A stretch of 64,000 nt of DNA from Rosenbergiella collisarenosi (GCF_018494085.1 NZ_JABBFP010000004.1:186001-250000); one strand, 5' to 3'; counted from the stretch's first letter, positions 45,003-53,566 are shown. Translations and numbers: made by a program. Notes: generated by a model from the sequence alone, not told the origin.

Positions 45003-46336
45003 GCTACATCCTGAGCGTTGGTCGCTGTCGTAAAGGTATTTTCAGGTAACGGTAAATTGAGGGAAGAACGTAAGGTATTCCCTGGGTAGTCGTGGCGATA
45101 GAGCCCTCGCTGCTGGAGCAGAGGTACTACATCGTTGACTACCCTTGCTAAGACCTCAGGTGTCGCCCCTTGAATGATAAAGCCGTCGGCTGCCTGTTGT
45201 TCAAACCAACGTTGTAAGCCATCCGCGACCTGCGAAGCCGTTCCATGGAACAGAGGCCGCGGGGTGGCCGCCTCCAGCGCGACTTGGCGTAACGTTAAGT
45301 GGCGCTGGCGAGCCTCGCGCTTAATTTCATCGGTCGTGCTACGAAAACTGTTAGCCCCTAACGCTCCCAGCTCTGGAAATGGCTCGTCAAGAGGATATTG
45401 ACTGAAATCGTGATGCTCGAAATAACGCCCCAGATAGTTCAATGCGTCGTCGATCGAGACTAACGCTGCCGTGTCCTGGTATTGCCGCTCGACATCGGCG
45501 TCGTCTTCGCCGACTAACACAGAGACCCCTTGGAAGATATGGAGATCGTCAGGGTTACGTTGGTAGCGAGGAAGCTGTTGCTTGACGTCTCGATAGAATT
45601 GCTGCGCTTGCTCGAGCGTCTGCTGATGAGTAAAAATCGCATCGGCGTGGCGAGCGGCCAACTGTTTACCGTCACTCGATGCACCTGCTTGAAAAATAAT
45701 CGGCCGCCCCTGTGGCGTACGCTCGATATTAAGCGGCCCAGCCACCTGAAAGAATTCACCATTGTGGTTAAGAGGATGCAGTTTAGCCGGGTCGAAAAAC
45801 TGCCCACTTTCTTTATCACGTACAAACGCCCCTTCCTCCCACGAGTCCCATAGCCCTTTTACGACTTGCAGGTATTCGTCGGCAATACGATAGCGCAGCG
45901 CGTGCTCTGGATGCTTCGCCCGAGAAAAATTACGGGCAGACCCTTCAAGCGGAGAGGTGACAACGTTCCACCCTGCCCGTCCGCCACTCAGGTGATCGAG
46001 GCTGGCAAACTGCCGCGCCACGGTGAAAGGATCGCTGTAGGACGTAGAGACCGTCCCGACCAGACCGATATGCGAGGTTAAGGCCGCCAGCGTCGACAGT
46101 ACCGTGAGGGGTTCGAAGCGATTAAGGAAATGCGGAATCGATTTTTCGTTGATATAGAGGCCGTCGGCGACAAAGATAAAATCAAACTTCCCGGCCTCGG
46201 CGAGCTGCGCCGTCTGCTTTACAAACTCAAGATTAATACTGGCATCGGCGGTGACCGCTGGATGACGCCAAGCCGACATATTGCCAGATGCGCCATGCAA
46301 AATAGTACCTAAGCGTAGTTGTCGAGTGCTAGACAT
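44999..46336 (-). CDS. FMN-dependent monooxygenase, NtaA/SnaA class (CmoJ/YtnJ-like)
   Basis: A 445-aa luciferase-like monooxygenase: [81 protein letters not shown] paralogue of the gene at 19189-20538 with clearly different sequence at the substrate face. In B. subtilis YtnJ (CmoJ) acts on N-acetyl-S-alkylcysteines and lives with a second luciferase-like enzyme YtmO, as here. Preceded by a GGAGG site and, 57 bases upstream, by the Cys-rich mini-ORF. Confidence 0.87.
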   Translation of the reverse strand: MSSTRQLRLGTILHGASGNMSAWRHPAVTADASINLEFVKQTAQLAEAGKFDFIFVADGLYINEKSIPHFLNRFEPLTVLSTLAALTSHIGLVGTVSTSYSDPFTVARQFASLDHLSGGRAGWNVVTSPLEGSARNFSRAKHPEHALRYRIADEYLQVVKGLWDSWEEGAFVRDKESGQFFDPAKLHPLNHNGEFFQVAGPLNIERTPQGRPIIFQAGASSDGKQLAARHADAIFTHQQTLEQAQQFYRDVKQQLPRYQRNPDDLHIFQGVSVLVGEDDADVERQYQDTAALVSIDDALNYLGRYFEHHDFSQYPLDEPFPELGALGANSFRSTTDEIKREARQRHLTLRQVALEAATPRPLFHGTASQVADGLQRWFEQQAADGFIIQGATPEVLARVVNDVVPLLQQRGLYRHDYPGNTLRSSLNLPLPENTFTTATNAQDVA

Positions 46337-46392
46337 AAGGGGTCCTCCGCAACAAGGCGGTTAATCAATGAAACAAATGAAGGCGAAGAGCG

Positions 46393-46509
46393 TTAGTAGT
46401 AGCCGCAGTAACACAGTAGGAGGCAAGAGTTAGAACTTGCCATCAGGGGGAGCTCATCAGCATAGTAATGATCGAAATATGCGGCAAAAGCGTGGAGAAT
46501 ATTGTTCAT
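46393..46509 (-). CDS. 38-codon Cys-rich mini-ORF, possible leader peptide
   Basis: The ATG at 46509 overlaps the stop of the upstream monooxygenase gene as ATGA. The peptide runs MNNILHAFAAYFDHYY, ADELPLMAS, then SNSCLLLCYCGYY and stops 57 bases before the next monooxygenase gene. Three of the last ten residues are Cys and the tail has no charge. A short peptide with clustered Cys codons just ahead of a sulfur-salvage gene is what a cysteine-sensing attenuator would look like. Weak GCGG/CCGC complementarities lie between its end and the downstream ribosome site. It could also be a small protein in its own right. Coding status is inferred from the coupled start. Confidence 0.5.
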   Translation of the reverse strand: MNNILHAFAAYFDHYYADELPLMASSNSCLLLCYCGYY

Positions 46510-47522
46510 AAGGTGGCTCCTGTAGGGTGCGCGACACGGGCTAACCGCCGTGAGGCTTGCTGACTTGCGGCTAAGCGAGTCAGGGCTTGCAGCCGATGAA
46601 TAGGATCACTGATCGGTAGATCGATAATAAATTCGTCGATAGCGTAGCGCTGGTGTAAGGCGTTGAGCGTATCGAAGACTTCTTCCCCGCTACCGACGAG
46701 AAGCGTCGGGTATTTTCTTTCCAGGCTAACGATTTCACTGCCCGCCTGCTGCGCAAAGGTGGCGGCCTGTTGCTGCGTGGCAAGGTTGACACGCTGTCCG
46801 TTCGCCAGTATTAGCTGCCAGGTCTCGAGCGTATCGGCTAGGATCTGCGCCTGTTGTCTATCGCTGGCAATCACCACCTGTACCGCGACGATCGTCGGCT
46901 GCTGAGTATGTTGCTGCCAGAATTGGGTAATGGTCGCGAGCTGTTGGTCATCTCCATTGAGATGGGCGGCAAAAACGAAATTCCAACCAAGAGATTTAGC
47001 AAGCTCCGCGCTATCGTAGCTAGCGCCGAGTAGGAAGCGTGGCGGCGTACTCGGCGGTAAGGGCGTGGCCTGTAGCGAGGCCTCGGTGTTGAGGAGAAAT
47101 TGATCGACCTGCGCCAATTGTTGGGCGAATGTACCGCGCTGTGCGCCGACTTCACCCTGCAGTGCACGGGTAGAGGCCGGTAAGCCCCCTGGCGCTTTGC
47201 CTACCCCAAGGTCGATACGCCCCGGTGCCATAGCGGCGAGTAAATGGAAATTCTCTACCACTTTATACGGGCTATAATGTTGGAGCATCACCCCACCCGA
47301 CCCTAGACGTAGCGTTTTAGTCTGCGCGGCCAGCCAGGCGAGGACAATCTCAGGGGAAGGGCTCGCCAGCGATGGGGCGTTGTGGTGCTCGGCGACCCAG
47401 TAACGATAATAACCCGCCTGTTCCGCAAGCCGCGCCAGTGCCAAGCTATTATGTAACGCTTGCTGGCTGGACTCCTCCGCACGACGCGGGCATTTATCTA
47501 GAACGCTGAGACGAAAAGACAT
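46506..47522 (-). CDS. luciferase-like monooxygenase (YtmO/MsnO8-like)
   Basis: A 338-aa flavin monooxygenase of the MsnO8 subgroup: FRLSVLDKCPRRAEESSQQALHNSLALARLAEQAGYYRYWVAEHHNAPSLASPSPEIVLAWLAAQT, LRLGSGGVMLQHYSPYKVVENFHLLAAMAPGRIDLGVGKAPGG. In B. subtilis YtmO (CmoO) partners YtnJ in S-alkylcysteine salvage. First gene of the compact leftward unit (a cupin gene lies 147 bases further upstream). Substrate inferred from the cluster. Confidence 0.87.
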   Translation of the reverse strand: MSFRLSVLDKCPRRAEESSQQALHNSLALARLAEQAGYYRYWVAEHHNAPSLASPSPEIVLAWLAAQTKTLRLGSGGVMLQHYSPYKVVENFHLLAAMAPGRIDLGVGKAPGGLPASTRALQGEVGAQRGTFAQQLAQVDQFLLNTEASLQATPLPPSTPPRFLLGASYDSAELAKSLGWNFVFAAHLNGDDQQLATITQFWQQHTQQPTIVAVQVVIASDRQQAQILADTLETWQLILANGQRVNLATQQQAATFAQQAGSEIVSLERKYPTLLVGSGEEVFDTLNALHQRYAIDEFIIDLPISDPIHRLQALTRLAASQQASRRLARVAHPTGATL

Positions 47523-47669
47523 TGCGACTCTCTTAATTAATCACCATGCCTTAGTTTTAAAAGAAAAGAACCGCGTGAGGAAATATCAAATTAGCGCTTA
47601 TAAAGCACTTATTTGGCTAACATAAAAAGCGTACTGAGTATTTTTATTAATAAACCCGCGCGTCTTTTA

Positions 47670-48005
47670 TTAACACTCCTGCCGATCTCCCCGTGTCAAC
47701 GGCTGGGAGATCACGAGAAACTCAACCGCTGCCTGCGATTCGTTGCGTGCTTGATGCACCACCTGCGGGGGGATTTCTATTCCCTTCTGGGCCGTAATTC
47801 GTTGCACCTCACCTTGTCGCTCCATCGTCAGCTCGCCAGACAGAACGAAGAAAAACTGCCGTGCATGATGATGAAAGTGTCGCTGTTCCGCAGTGTTAGG
47901 TGGCATCTTTTCATGAATAATTAATAGATCTTGCTGTTTAACCAGATACCAACCGTCGCAATTGTCACCCCATTGATAATGTTCTGCCGTCGTTTTGTCG
48001 ATCAT
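47670..48005 (-). CDS. cupin-domain protein
   Basis: A 111-aa single cupin. Motif 1 reads HFHHHARQFFFVLSGELTMERQGE and motif 2 IPPQVVHQARNESQAAVEFLVIS, with the metal-binding His residues and Gln/Glu in place. Small cupins of this kind act as dioxygenases, isomerases or ligand sensors. It stands between the monooxygenase unit and cbl, reading left, and may be the first gene of the salvage operon. Confidence 0.85.
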   Translation of the reverse strand: MIDKTTAEHYQWGDNCDGWYLVKQQDLLIIHEKMPPNTAEQRHFHHHARQFFFVLSGELTMERQGEVQRITAQKGIEIPPQVVHQARNESQAAVEFLVISQPLTRGDRQEC

Positions 48006-48172
48006 ATTCGTCGTCTCTCTACTGGATAGGAAGGGTGATAATACAAAATTCGCTAAATAAATCTAATTATTAACTAACCCTCAGCCTAGCGGCTTAATAG
48101 AATTTTATGCTGTTTTTAATCTAAAAAAATGCATTAAGATTGCTCGATATATAATAGGCCGATAATTATCGC

Positions 48173-48195
48173 CGTTATATCGTTGTGATATAACG
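48173..48195 (+). promoter_or_regulatory. dyad symmetry element upstream of cbl
   Basis: CGTTATATC-GTTGT-GATATAACG is a perfect 9-bp inverted repeat around a 5-base centre; the inner part fits the LysR-type T-N11-A pattern. It lies 78-100 bases ahead of the cbl start and between two divergent genes. A CysB or Cbl binding site is the natural guess. Confidence 0.5.
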
Positions 48196-48272
48196 TTTGC
48201 ATTTTAATTATTTATTTAACCGCGTTTAATTCTCTACTGTGAGACCTATTGAATGCCTGAAGAGTAGGTCCT

Positions 48273-49229
48273 ATGAATTTCCAGCAACTTAAAATTATTC
48301 GCGAAGCCGCCCGCTGCCAGTGTAATTTAACCGAAGTCGCCAAAACGCTTTTTACCTCGCAGTCGGGGATTAGCCGTCATATTCGGGAGCTTGAAGATGA
48401 ATTAGGGGTGGAACTCTTTATTCGTCACGGCAAGCGGATGCTGGGTCTAACCGGGCCTGGAAAAGAGATGCTGGTCATTGCCCAACGAATTTTGGACGAG
48501 TCTGCGAAAGCGAAGCGATTAGGTCAACTCTTTACCGCTCAAGAGGCGGGTGTATTAACTATCGCGACAACCCATACTCAGGCGCGTTACTCTCTGCCGA
48601 CTATTTTAAAACAGTTTCGTAGCCGTTATCCGCATATTCAGGTCGTATTGAACCAAGCAACTCCGGAAGAGATCCGAGATCAGGTCATCTCTGGCGAGGC
48701 CGATATTGGTATCGCCTCCGAGGGGCTAACGCACAGTGGAAAGTTAACGACCTTCCCATGGTTTAAATGGAATCACCGAATTTTAGTCCCGCACGATCAC
48801 CCCTTAGCGCAGGAAGAGGAATTAACCCTAGAACAGCTGGCAAGCTGGCCGCTCGTGACTTACCGCGCCGGAATGACTGGACGCTCGGTGATCGATGAAG
48901 CATTTCAGACCGTCTCGCTACTGCCAAATGTCGTGCTCAGCGCCCAAGATTCGGATGTGGTTAAGACCTACGTTCGCCTTGGCATGGGCATCGGGATTAT
49001 CGCTGAAACCGCGGCCGATAAGGATGATCCCGACCTGATCTCGTTGGATGCCCGCCATCTGTTTAATAGCAATACCGTATGGCTTGGCGTAAAACAGGGG
49101 CAATTACAACGCGATTATCTCTGGCAATTCATGACGTTGTGTAACCCTAATCTTTCTGAAGACGAATTAAAACAGATCGCGCGCGGGATTACCGATAGCC
49201 CTGAGTTTAGTTACGATTTCCAAATTTAA
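48273..49229 (+). CDS. cbl: sulfur-starvation LysR regulator Cbl
   Basis: A 318-aa LysR regulator that follows E. coli Cbl closely: MNFQQLKIIREAARCQCNLTEVAKTLFTSQSGISRHIRELEDELGVELFIRHGKR (HTH), GVLTIATTHTQARYSLP (sulfate/APS effector region), LLPNVVLSAQDSDVVKTYVRLGMGIGI. It ends FSYDFQI like the EEIDYQI end of E. coli Cbl, whereas CysB is longer (324) and begins MKLQQLRYI. Cbl activates genes for organosulfur use when sulfate is short, so it probably controls the adjoining operon. Confidence 0.92.
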   Translation: MNFQQLKIIREAARCQCNLTEVAKTLFTSQSGISRHIRELEDELGVELFIRHGKRMLGLTGPGKEMLVIAQRILDESAKAKRLGQLFTAQEAGVLTIATTHTQARYSLPTILKQFRSRYPHIQVVLNQATPEEIRDQVISGEADIGIASEGLTHSGKLTTFPWFKWNHRILVPHDHPLAQEEELTLEQLASWPLVTYRAGMTGRSVIDEAFQTVSLLPNVVLSAQDSDVVKTYVRLGMGIGIIAETAADKDDPDLISLDARHLFNSNTVWLGVKQGQLQRDYLWQFMTLCNPNLSEDELKQIARGITDSPEFSYDFQI

Positions 49230-49306
49230 GCGCACGGATCCCCCCTTTTTTCATCGCATCGGCGACTAAGCTAAAAGGAATTCGCCAACGCTTAGGAGCT
49301 TATGTG

Positions 49307-51466
49307 ATGTCTTACCCCTGGCAAAAACCTGGATTAACGCCCGACCAACAAGCTGCAGCGGTCGTCGCGGCGATGACCACTGACGAGAAATTTGCTTGGC
49401 TATCAGGCCCGATGGCGATCCCCTTAACGAAAGACGACAAGCTACCGCCGGAGGCGATAGGCTCGGCAGCTTACTATCCTGCGATCCCACGACTCGGTAT
49501 TCCAGCGCTGCAGCAAAGTGATGCCAGCCTAGGTGTTAGCGCGTTAGGCGGCGTACGCCCAGGAGACCATGCTACCGCGCTGCCGAGCAGCCTAGCGTTG
49601 GGAGCCTCCTTCGATCCACAGCTCGCAGAAGCAAGCGGAGAGCTGCTAGGGCGTGAAGCCTTTAGTAAGGGGTTTAATGTTCAACTGGCCGGTGGTGCTA
49701 ATCTTATTCGCGAGCCACGGGGAGGCCGTAACTTCGAGTATATCTCCGAAGATCCACTGCTGACCGGTATTATTGCGGGTCATAGCGTGCGTGGGATCCA
49801 GTCACAGCATGTGGTCTCAACAGTAAAACACTTCGCCGTAAATGCCCAAGAAACTGGAAGAGTGCTTGCCGATTCGAGATTAAACGAGTCGGCGCTACGT
49901 GAATCCGATCTGTTAGCGTTCGAATTAGCCATTGAAATCGGCGAGCCGGGGGCCGTGATGCCCGGCTATAACCTAATAAATGGTCACTGGGCATCGGAGA
50001 ACGCCTTCCTCCTATCGCAGGTGTTAAAGGGCGATTGGCGCTATCCCGGGTGGGTTATGTCAGATTGGGGCGCAACGCACTCTGCAACTAAAGCCGCCTT
50101 AGCAGGATTGGATGTACAGTCCGGCGCTAATCTCGATCAGCAGGTATGGTTCGATCGTCCACTACGAGAGGCCGTCGATCGGGGCGAGATCAAGGCGACC
50201 AAGATTGATGAGATGATCCGCCGGATCCTGCGCAGCCTTTTCGCCTGCGGCGCGATCCAGCACCCGGCACAACGCGGTCGACCTATCGACTATAGTTGGC
50301 ACCAACTCATCGCCCAGCGCGAAGCCGAACAGGGCATTGTATTACTCAAAAACGATCGCAATACGTTGCCCCTCGCACCTGAATTATCGCGCATACTGGT
50401 GGTGGGAGCACATGCCGATCAGGGCGTACTAGCGGGGGGCGGTTCGTCTGCGGTAACGCCGCAGGGGAGCTTACAGTTTGAAGGCGTTGACTTCATGGGT
50501 ATCCAAACGCCGAAAGTTTATCACCCTAGCTCGCCTCTTGCGGCGATTCGCCATAACTCACTGGCTAAGCGGGTCGATTTCGTCTCCGGTGAGTCGCTCG
50601 ACGAGGCCTTAACCGCTGCCGAGGGCAGCGATGCGGTAATTGTTTTCGCCGAAGAGTGGCGCTCGGAGGCTCTCGATGCACAGGGACTTAGCCTAGATGC
50701 ACATCAGAATCAATTAATTACCCGGCTCTCTGCGGTACATTCGACCGTTATCGTAGTACTGCAGACCGGTGGTGCGGTCACCTTGCCGTGGCTAGAGAGC
50801 GTCCCGGCGCTACTCGAGGCTTGGTACCCTGGCTCCGGTGGCGGTGAGGCGATCGCCGGAGTATTATTTGGGCGAGTCAATCCAGCGGGACGTTTACCCA
50901 TTACCTTCCCTACCGATGATCAGCAGCTTCCACATCCTACCCAGAAAGACCCTAACACCACCACCTCTTTGCCTGGTGTCGAGATCACCGGTGAAGTGTT
51001 TGAGATTGATTATAATGTGGAAGGCGCCGATGTCGGCTACCGCTGGTTTGCACGCCAGCAACATAAACCACTATTCCCGTTTGGCTTTGGCCTCTCCTAC
51101 ACTCAGTTTCGCTATGAGAACCTACAGCTTAGCCAAACTTACGGCAAGATTTCGGCAAGCGTTACGCTCACCAATAGCGGCGAGCGGAGCGGTAGCGAGG
51201 TGGTGCAGATTTATCTGCGACCCGTCTCCGGCCGCTATCCTTCGCGCTTGGTCGCATTTAAGAAAGTAACTTTGGACGCTGGCGAGTCACAACGAATTGA
51301 TTTAGGTATCGAACCGCGGGTGATCGCACAATGGGACTGCACGCAACAGCATTGGTCGATAACTGGCGAAGAGGTGGAGATTTATCAAGCTAGCGATGCC
51401 AGTTCGGTCGGATTGACTGCGACAGTGACCCTCGCAGCACAATCCTTCGGTTATCCACGGCACTAA
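49307..51466 (+). CDS. glycoside hydrolase family 3 beta-glucosidase
   Basis: A 719-aa GH3 enzyme without a signal peptide. The (beta/alpha)8 domain includes GFNVQLAGGANLIREPRGGRNFEYISEDP and the nucleophile Asp in WVMSDWGA (near residue 252). Then come the alpha/beta sandwich domain (ILVVGAHADQGVLAGGGSS, VLFGRVNPAGRLPITFP) and the fibronectin-III-like end (PLFPFGFGLSYTQF, VVQIYLRP). The domain order and length are those of cytoplasmic bacterial beta-glucosidases. Start at 49307 follows TAGGAG; a GTG three bases earlier is possible. No sugar transporter is near. Confidence 0.9.
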   Translation: MSYPWQKPGLTPDQQAAAVVAAMTTDEKFAWLSGPMAIPLTKDDKLPPEAIGSAAYYPAIPRLGIPALQQSDASLGVSALGGVRPGDHATALPSSLALGASFDPQLAEASGELLGREAFSKGFNVQLAGGANLIREPRGGRNFEYISEDPLLTGIIAGHSVRGIQSQHVVSTVKHFAVNAQETGRVLADSRLNESALRESDLLAFELAIEIGEPGAVMPGYNLINGHWASENAFLLSQVLKGDWRYPGWVMSDWGATHSATKAALAGLDVQSGANLDQQVWFDRPLREAVDRGEIKATKIDEMIRRILRSLFACGAIQHPAQRGRPIDYSWHQLIAQREAEQGIVLLKNDRNTLPLAPELSRILVVGAHADQGVLAGGGSSAVTPQGSLQFEGVDFMGIQTPKVYHPSSPLAAIRHNSLAKRVDFVSGESLDEALTAAEGSDAVIVFAEEWRSEALDAQGLSLDAHQNQLITRLSAVHSTVIVVLQTGGAVTLPWLESVPALLEAWYPGSGGGEAIAGVLFGRVNPAGRLPITFPTDDQQLPHPTQKDPNTTTSLPGVEITGEVFEIDYNVEGADVGYRWFARQQHKPLFPFGFGLSYTQFRYENLQLSQTYGKISASVTLTNSGERSGSEVVQIYLRPVSGRYPSRLVAFKKVTLDAGESQRIDLGIEPRVIAQWDCTQQHWSITGEEVEIYQASDASSVGLTATVTLAAQSFGYPRH

Positions 51467-51597
51467 CCTTCATTTCACCGCATTGCGAGGGATCAAGGAG
51501 TACGTAGGCACGTTTTTATCCTTCGAGGATGCCAAGGACAGAAGCCAGCAATGTCTCGAACAGAGCGGCTACCTATTGACGATAGCCTGATACAAGA

Positions 51598-51623
51598 GCC
51601 CTCAACTGAGGGCCTTTTTATTT
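51598..51623 (+). terminator. intrinsic terminator after the GH3 gene
   Basis: GCCCTC-AACT-GAGGGC followed by CTTTTTATTTTT, about 130 bases past the GH3 stop and against the end of hipT, which reads the other way. Confidence 0.75.
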
Positions 51624-52646
51624 TTACAAGTCGAACACGGCCAATAGCCGTGCTTTCGATTTAATATATTTAATAACAATTTCTTTATGCTCGTCAGTCA
51701 TATAACTGTTATGGATGATCTCTATCAACTTATCCTTTTTAGCTAAAATATCATTGATGTACCTTCTAGCTAACTCTGACTTAATCCCAAAACCTGCCGC
51801 ACATTCAATAAAATCATACCCAATTAGCTCTCCATGTTTCGTGTCGTAACCAGCGGCTAATTCATGGTTATATTCTTCTCGTATTAGCAAAGGGAGTGCT
51901 AAGTGTTCGTCGAGGAGTTCAGGGTAGGCGGCCACGCTCACGAAGTCGTAAACAGGGGTAATAAATATATTTTCATCAAGAGGGTGCATTACCCCGATAT
52001 TGCGTAGATGAAAGTCATTGTTACCAAGAAGGTAGGCACAGACTACACGTTTAAAATAATCGCGCCTGGTGGCTAGCGAGCTATCTACATTCCTCGTTAT
52101 GAAGTCGCCGACTTGCTCATAGCTTACCGTCTGAAATTCCCCCTCCTTTCCATACTTATCTGTAATGCCCATCGCCCCATCAATTTGTTCCTGGTGAATC
52201 CTTGACTCACCATCGCGATCGTAACGAGCAATGACAAAAGCGAGTTCCTGCTCACCTGTTTCGATTGGTGGAATAAAGGGAATTAACCCGAATTCTGGAA
52301 CATTGAAACCCAGGGCTTTCATGCAAGACATAATCGCATGTTCGTTCTCAGCGAGGTTCTTAAATTGTTCGGGAGAGGGTTTTAGGAGGTATGTGCCGCC
52401 ATCCTTTACAACATTAAGCGTGCCCTGCTGATCGAGAGCGAGCGATAGTTTAGGTTGCGCGCCTGATATACTCATTCCTTTTTGGTCAAAGGGCTTTTTT
52501 ACTACAAATTCTAAGCGTGTAAAGGGGAGTACTGATTTAGCGTTGGGTTGGGTAAACAATGCCTTCATGCCTTTACGTGACATTCCCGACTGCCGTTCGG
52601 ACTCCTTTAGGGGAGCTAAGGTAATCAAGCACCTTTTATAATTCAT
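51624..52646 (-). CDS. hipT: HipT serine/threonine kinase toxin of a HipBST module
   Basis: A 340-aa HipA-like kinase that lacks the N-terminal subdomain, which is encoded by the separate hipS. The Gly-rich loop SISGAQPKLSL carries Ser59-Ile60-Ser61, matching the SIS autophosphorylation pair of E. coli HipT. Lys89 (LLKP) should bind ATP, Asp211 in GNNDFHLRNIG is the catalytic base, and Asp234 in PVYDFVS the metal ligand. E. coli HipT (335 aa) phosphorylates tryptophanyl-tRNA synthetase; that target is assumed. It overlaps hipS by 11 bases. Confidence 0.9.
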   Translation of the reverse strand: MNYKRCLITLAPLKESERQSGMSRKGMKALFTQPNAKSVLPFTRLEFVVKKPFDQKGMSISGAQPKLSLALDQQGTLNVVKDGGTYLLKPSPEQFKNLAENEHAIMSCMKALGFNVPEFGLIPFIPPIETGEQELAFVIARYDRDGESRIHQEQIDGAMGITDKYGKEGEFQTVSYEQVGDFITRNVDSSLATRRDYFKRVVCAYLLGNNDFHLRNIGVMHPLDENIFITPVYDFVSVAAYPELLDEHLALPLLIREEYNHELAAGYDTKHGELIGYDFIECAAGFGIKSELARRYINDILAKKDKLIEIIHNSYMTDEHKEIVIKYIKSKARLLAVFDL

Positions 52647-52950
52647 CGGTTAGCCTTAGCTTTATCGCGCCGAGTAGGTCTTTTCCGTTCTCAACGAGTA
52701 GGCCGAGAGTATCATTTTCATCGATTTTCTGCGTTTCTGAGTAACGCTTTTTCAACCAGCCTTCCGGTGCTAGACCATGGAAAAAAGGCGGTAGCTTTTC
52801 TGATGAAAATACAGTGCCGTTATTAGGGAGGCTTAGCGAGATAGAAGGCCCTTTGTAGGAAGGTAAGTAACTAAAATGAAACATCCTATCTTCCTGGATC
52901 AGATAGCCAACTAGCTTGTTGTAAAAATATACACTCACTGTCCTACGCAT
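52636..52950 (-). CDS. hipS: HipS, antitoxin subunit equal to the HipA N-terminal subdomain
   Basis: A 104-aa protein matching the N-subdomain-1 of HipA: VSVYFYNKLVGYLIQEDRMFHFSYLPSY, ISLSLP, and the HipA signature LPPFFHGLAPEGWLKKR. Trp65 sits in PEGWL; as I recall, that Trp of E. coli HipS inserts into the HipT active site and makes HipS, not HipB, the true antitoxin. It ends GAIKLRLTDEL. The gene lies between and overlaps both hipB (16 bases) and hipT. Confidence 0.9.
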   Translation of the reverse strand: MRRTVSVYFYNKLVGYLIQEDRMFHFSYLPSYKGPSISLSLPNNGTVFSSEKLPPFFHGLAPEGWLKKRYSETQKIDENDTLGLLVENGKDLLGAIKLRLTDEL

Positions 52951-53147
52951 ATTGATAACCCTAACTCTGAATACAGTTTAATGATGTTGCTGAACCGCGC
53001 GCTATAAGGACGCTTTATCATGCGTTTTAGGGTTGCGATGGGGATCTCTGTTTGAATGGATAGCTCGTCATGGCTAATTTCTAGTCTTTTAATCCTGTCC
53101 TTAATCTGATTACTCAGCTTTTCCTCAGAAACAGAAAAATCGTTCAT
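52935..53147 (-). CDS. hipB: HipB-like DNA-binding protein
   Basis: A 70-aa helix-turn-helix protein: LSNQIKDRIKRLEISHDELSIQTEIPIATLKRMIKRPYSARFSNIIKLYSELGLSICV. The helix pattern fits the Xre-type HTH of HipB, though it is shorter than HipB of two-gene hipBA loci. It is the first gene of the overlapping three-gene unit and faces two palindromic sites just upstream of its start, so autorepression is likely. Confidence 0.85.
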   Translation of the reverse strand: MNDFSVSEEKLSNQIKDRIKRLEISHDELSIQTEIPIATLKRMIKRPYSARFSNIIKLYSELGLSICVGQ

Positions 53148-53162
53148 TTTGAATTCTCGGTA

Positions 53163-53178
53163 ATATCAAATATGATAT
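53163..53178 (-). promoter_or_regulatory. hipBST operator 1
   Basis: ATATCA-AATA-TGATAT, a perfect 6-bp inverted repeat, starts 16 bases upstream of the hipB ATG. It shares the core ATCA-N4-TGAT with a second site 62 bases further upstream. Confidence 0.6.
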
Positions 53179-53226
53179 TTAATACTACTTTGTACATCAA
53201 AAAATAGCCAATTAATATCTTTAAGT

Positions 53227-53238
53227 ATCAAAAATGAT
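53227..53238 (-). promoter_or_regulatory. hipBST operator 2
   Basis: ATCA-AAAA-TGAT repeats the core of operator 1. The centres of the two sites are 62 bases apart, about six helical turns. The AT-rich DNA between them probably carries the promoter. Confidence 0.55.
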
Positions 53239-53311
53239 TCTTTGTGTTATGGCTTTTTAGTAAATACCGAAGTCCATAGCCTCAAGTCTCAATTGAATAT
53301 TGGTTTTTTTT

Positions 53312-53566
53312 GTGAATAAAACCGACCAACTGACCGGAGCCAAGAGTATTGATGAACTAATCATACTTTTAAACTCCATAGAGAAAACACAGACAGATAC
53401 CGGGCGAACATCGCATGTCGTGACAACCAAAGGAGGGCAGGTTAAAACCGCGTTCAAGGTTGTTGATGCCAGTAGCCTACTCATATCGAATAACCAAGAA
53501 GGGACCATAAACCCTGCATTCCTCCATTTCACCGCCTACATGCCACGTTTGGCATGTAGGCGGTGA
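53312..53566 (+). pseudogene. N-terminal fragment of a phage/plasmid-type protein
   Basis: Frame from GTG 53312: MNKTDQLTGAKSIDELIILLNSIEKTQTDTGRTSHVVTTKGGQVKTAFKVVDASSLLISNNQEGTINPAF, running on into the terminator hairpin. The segment VVDASSLLISNNQEGTINPAF resembles the beginning of large phage or plasmid DNA-transaction proteins (DdrB/ParB-methylase-like, DarB-like), where a pattern of this kind is followed by many more residues. Here it is cut after about 80 codons. The assignment is tentative. Confidence 0.4.
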
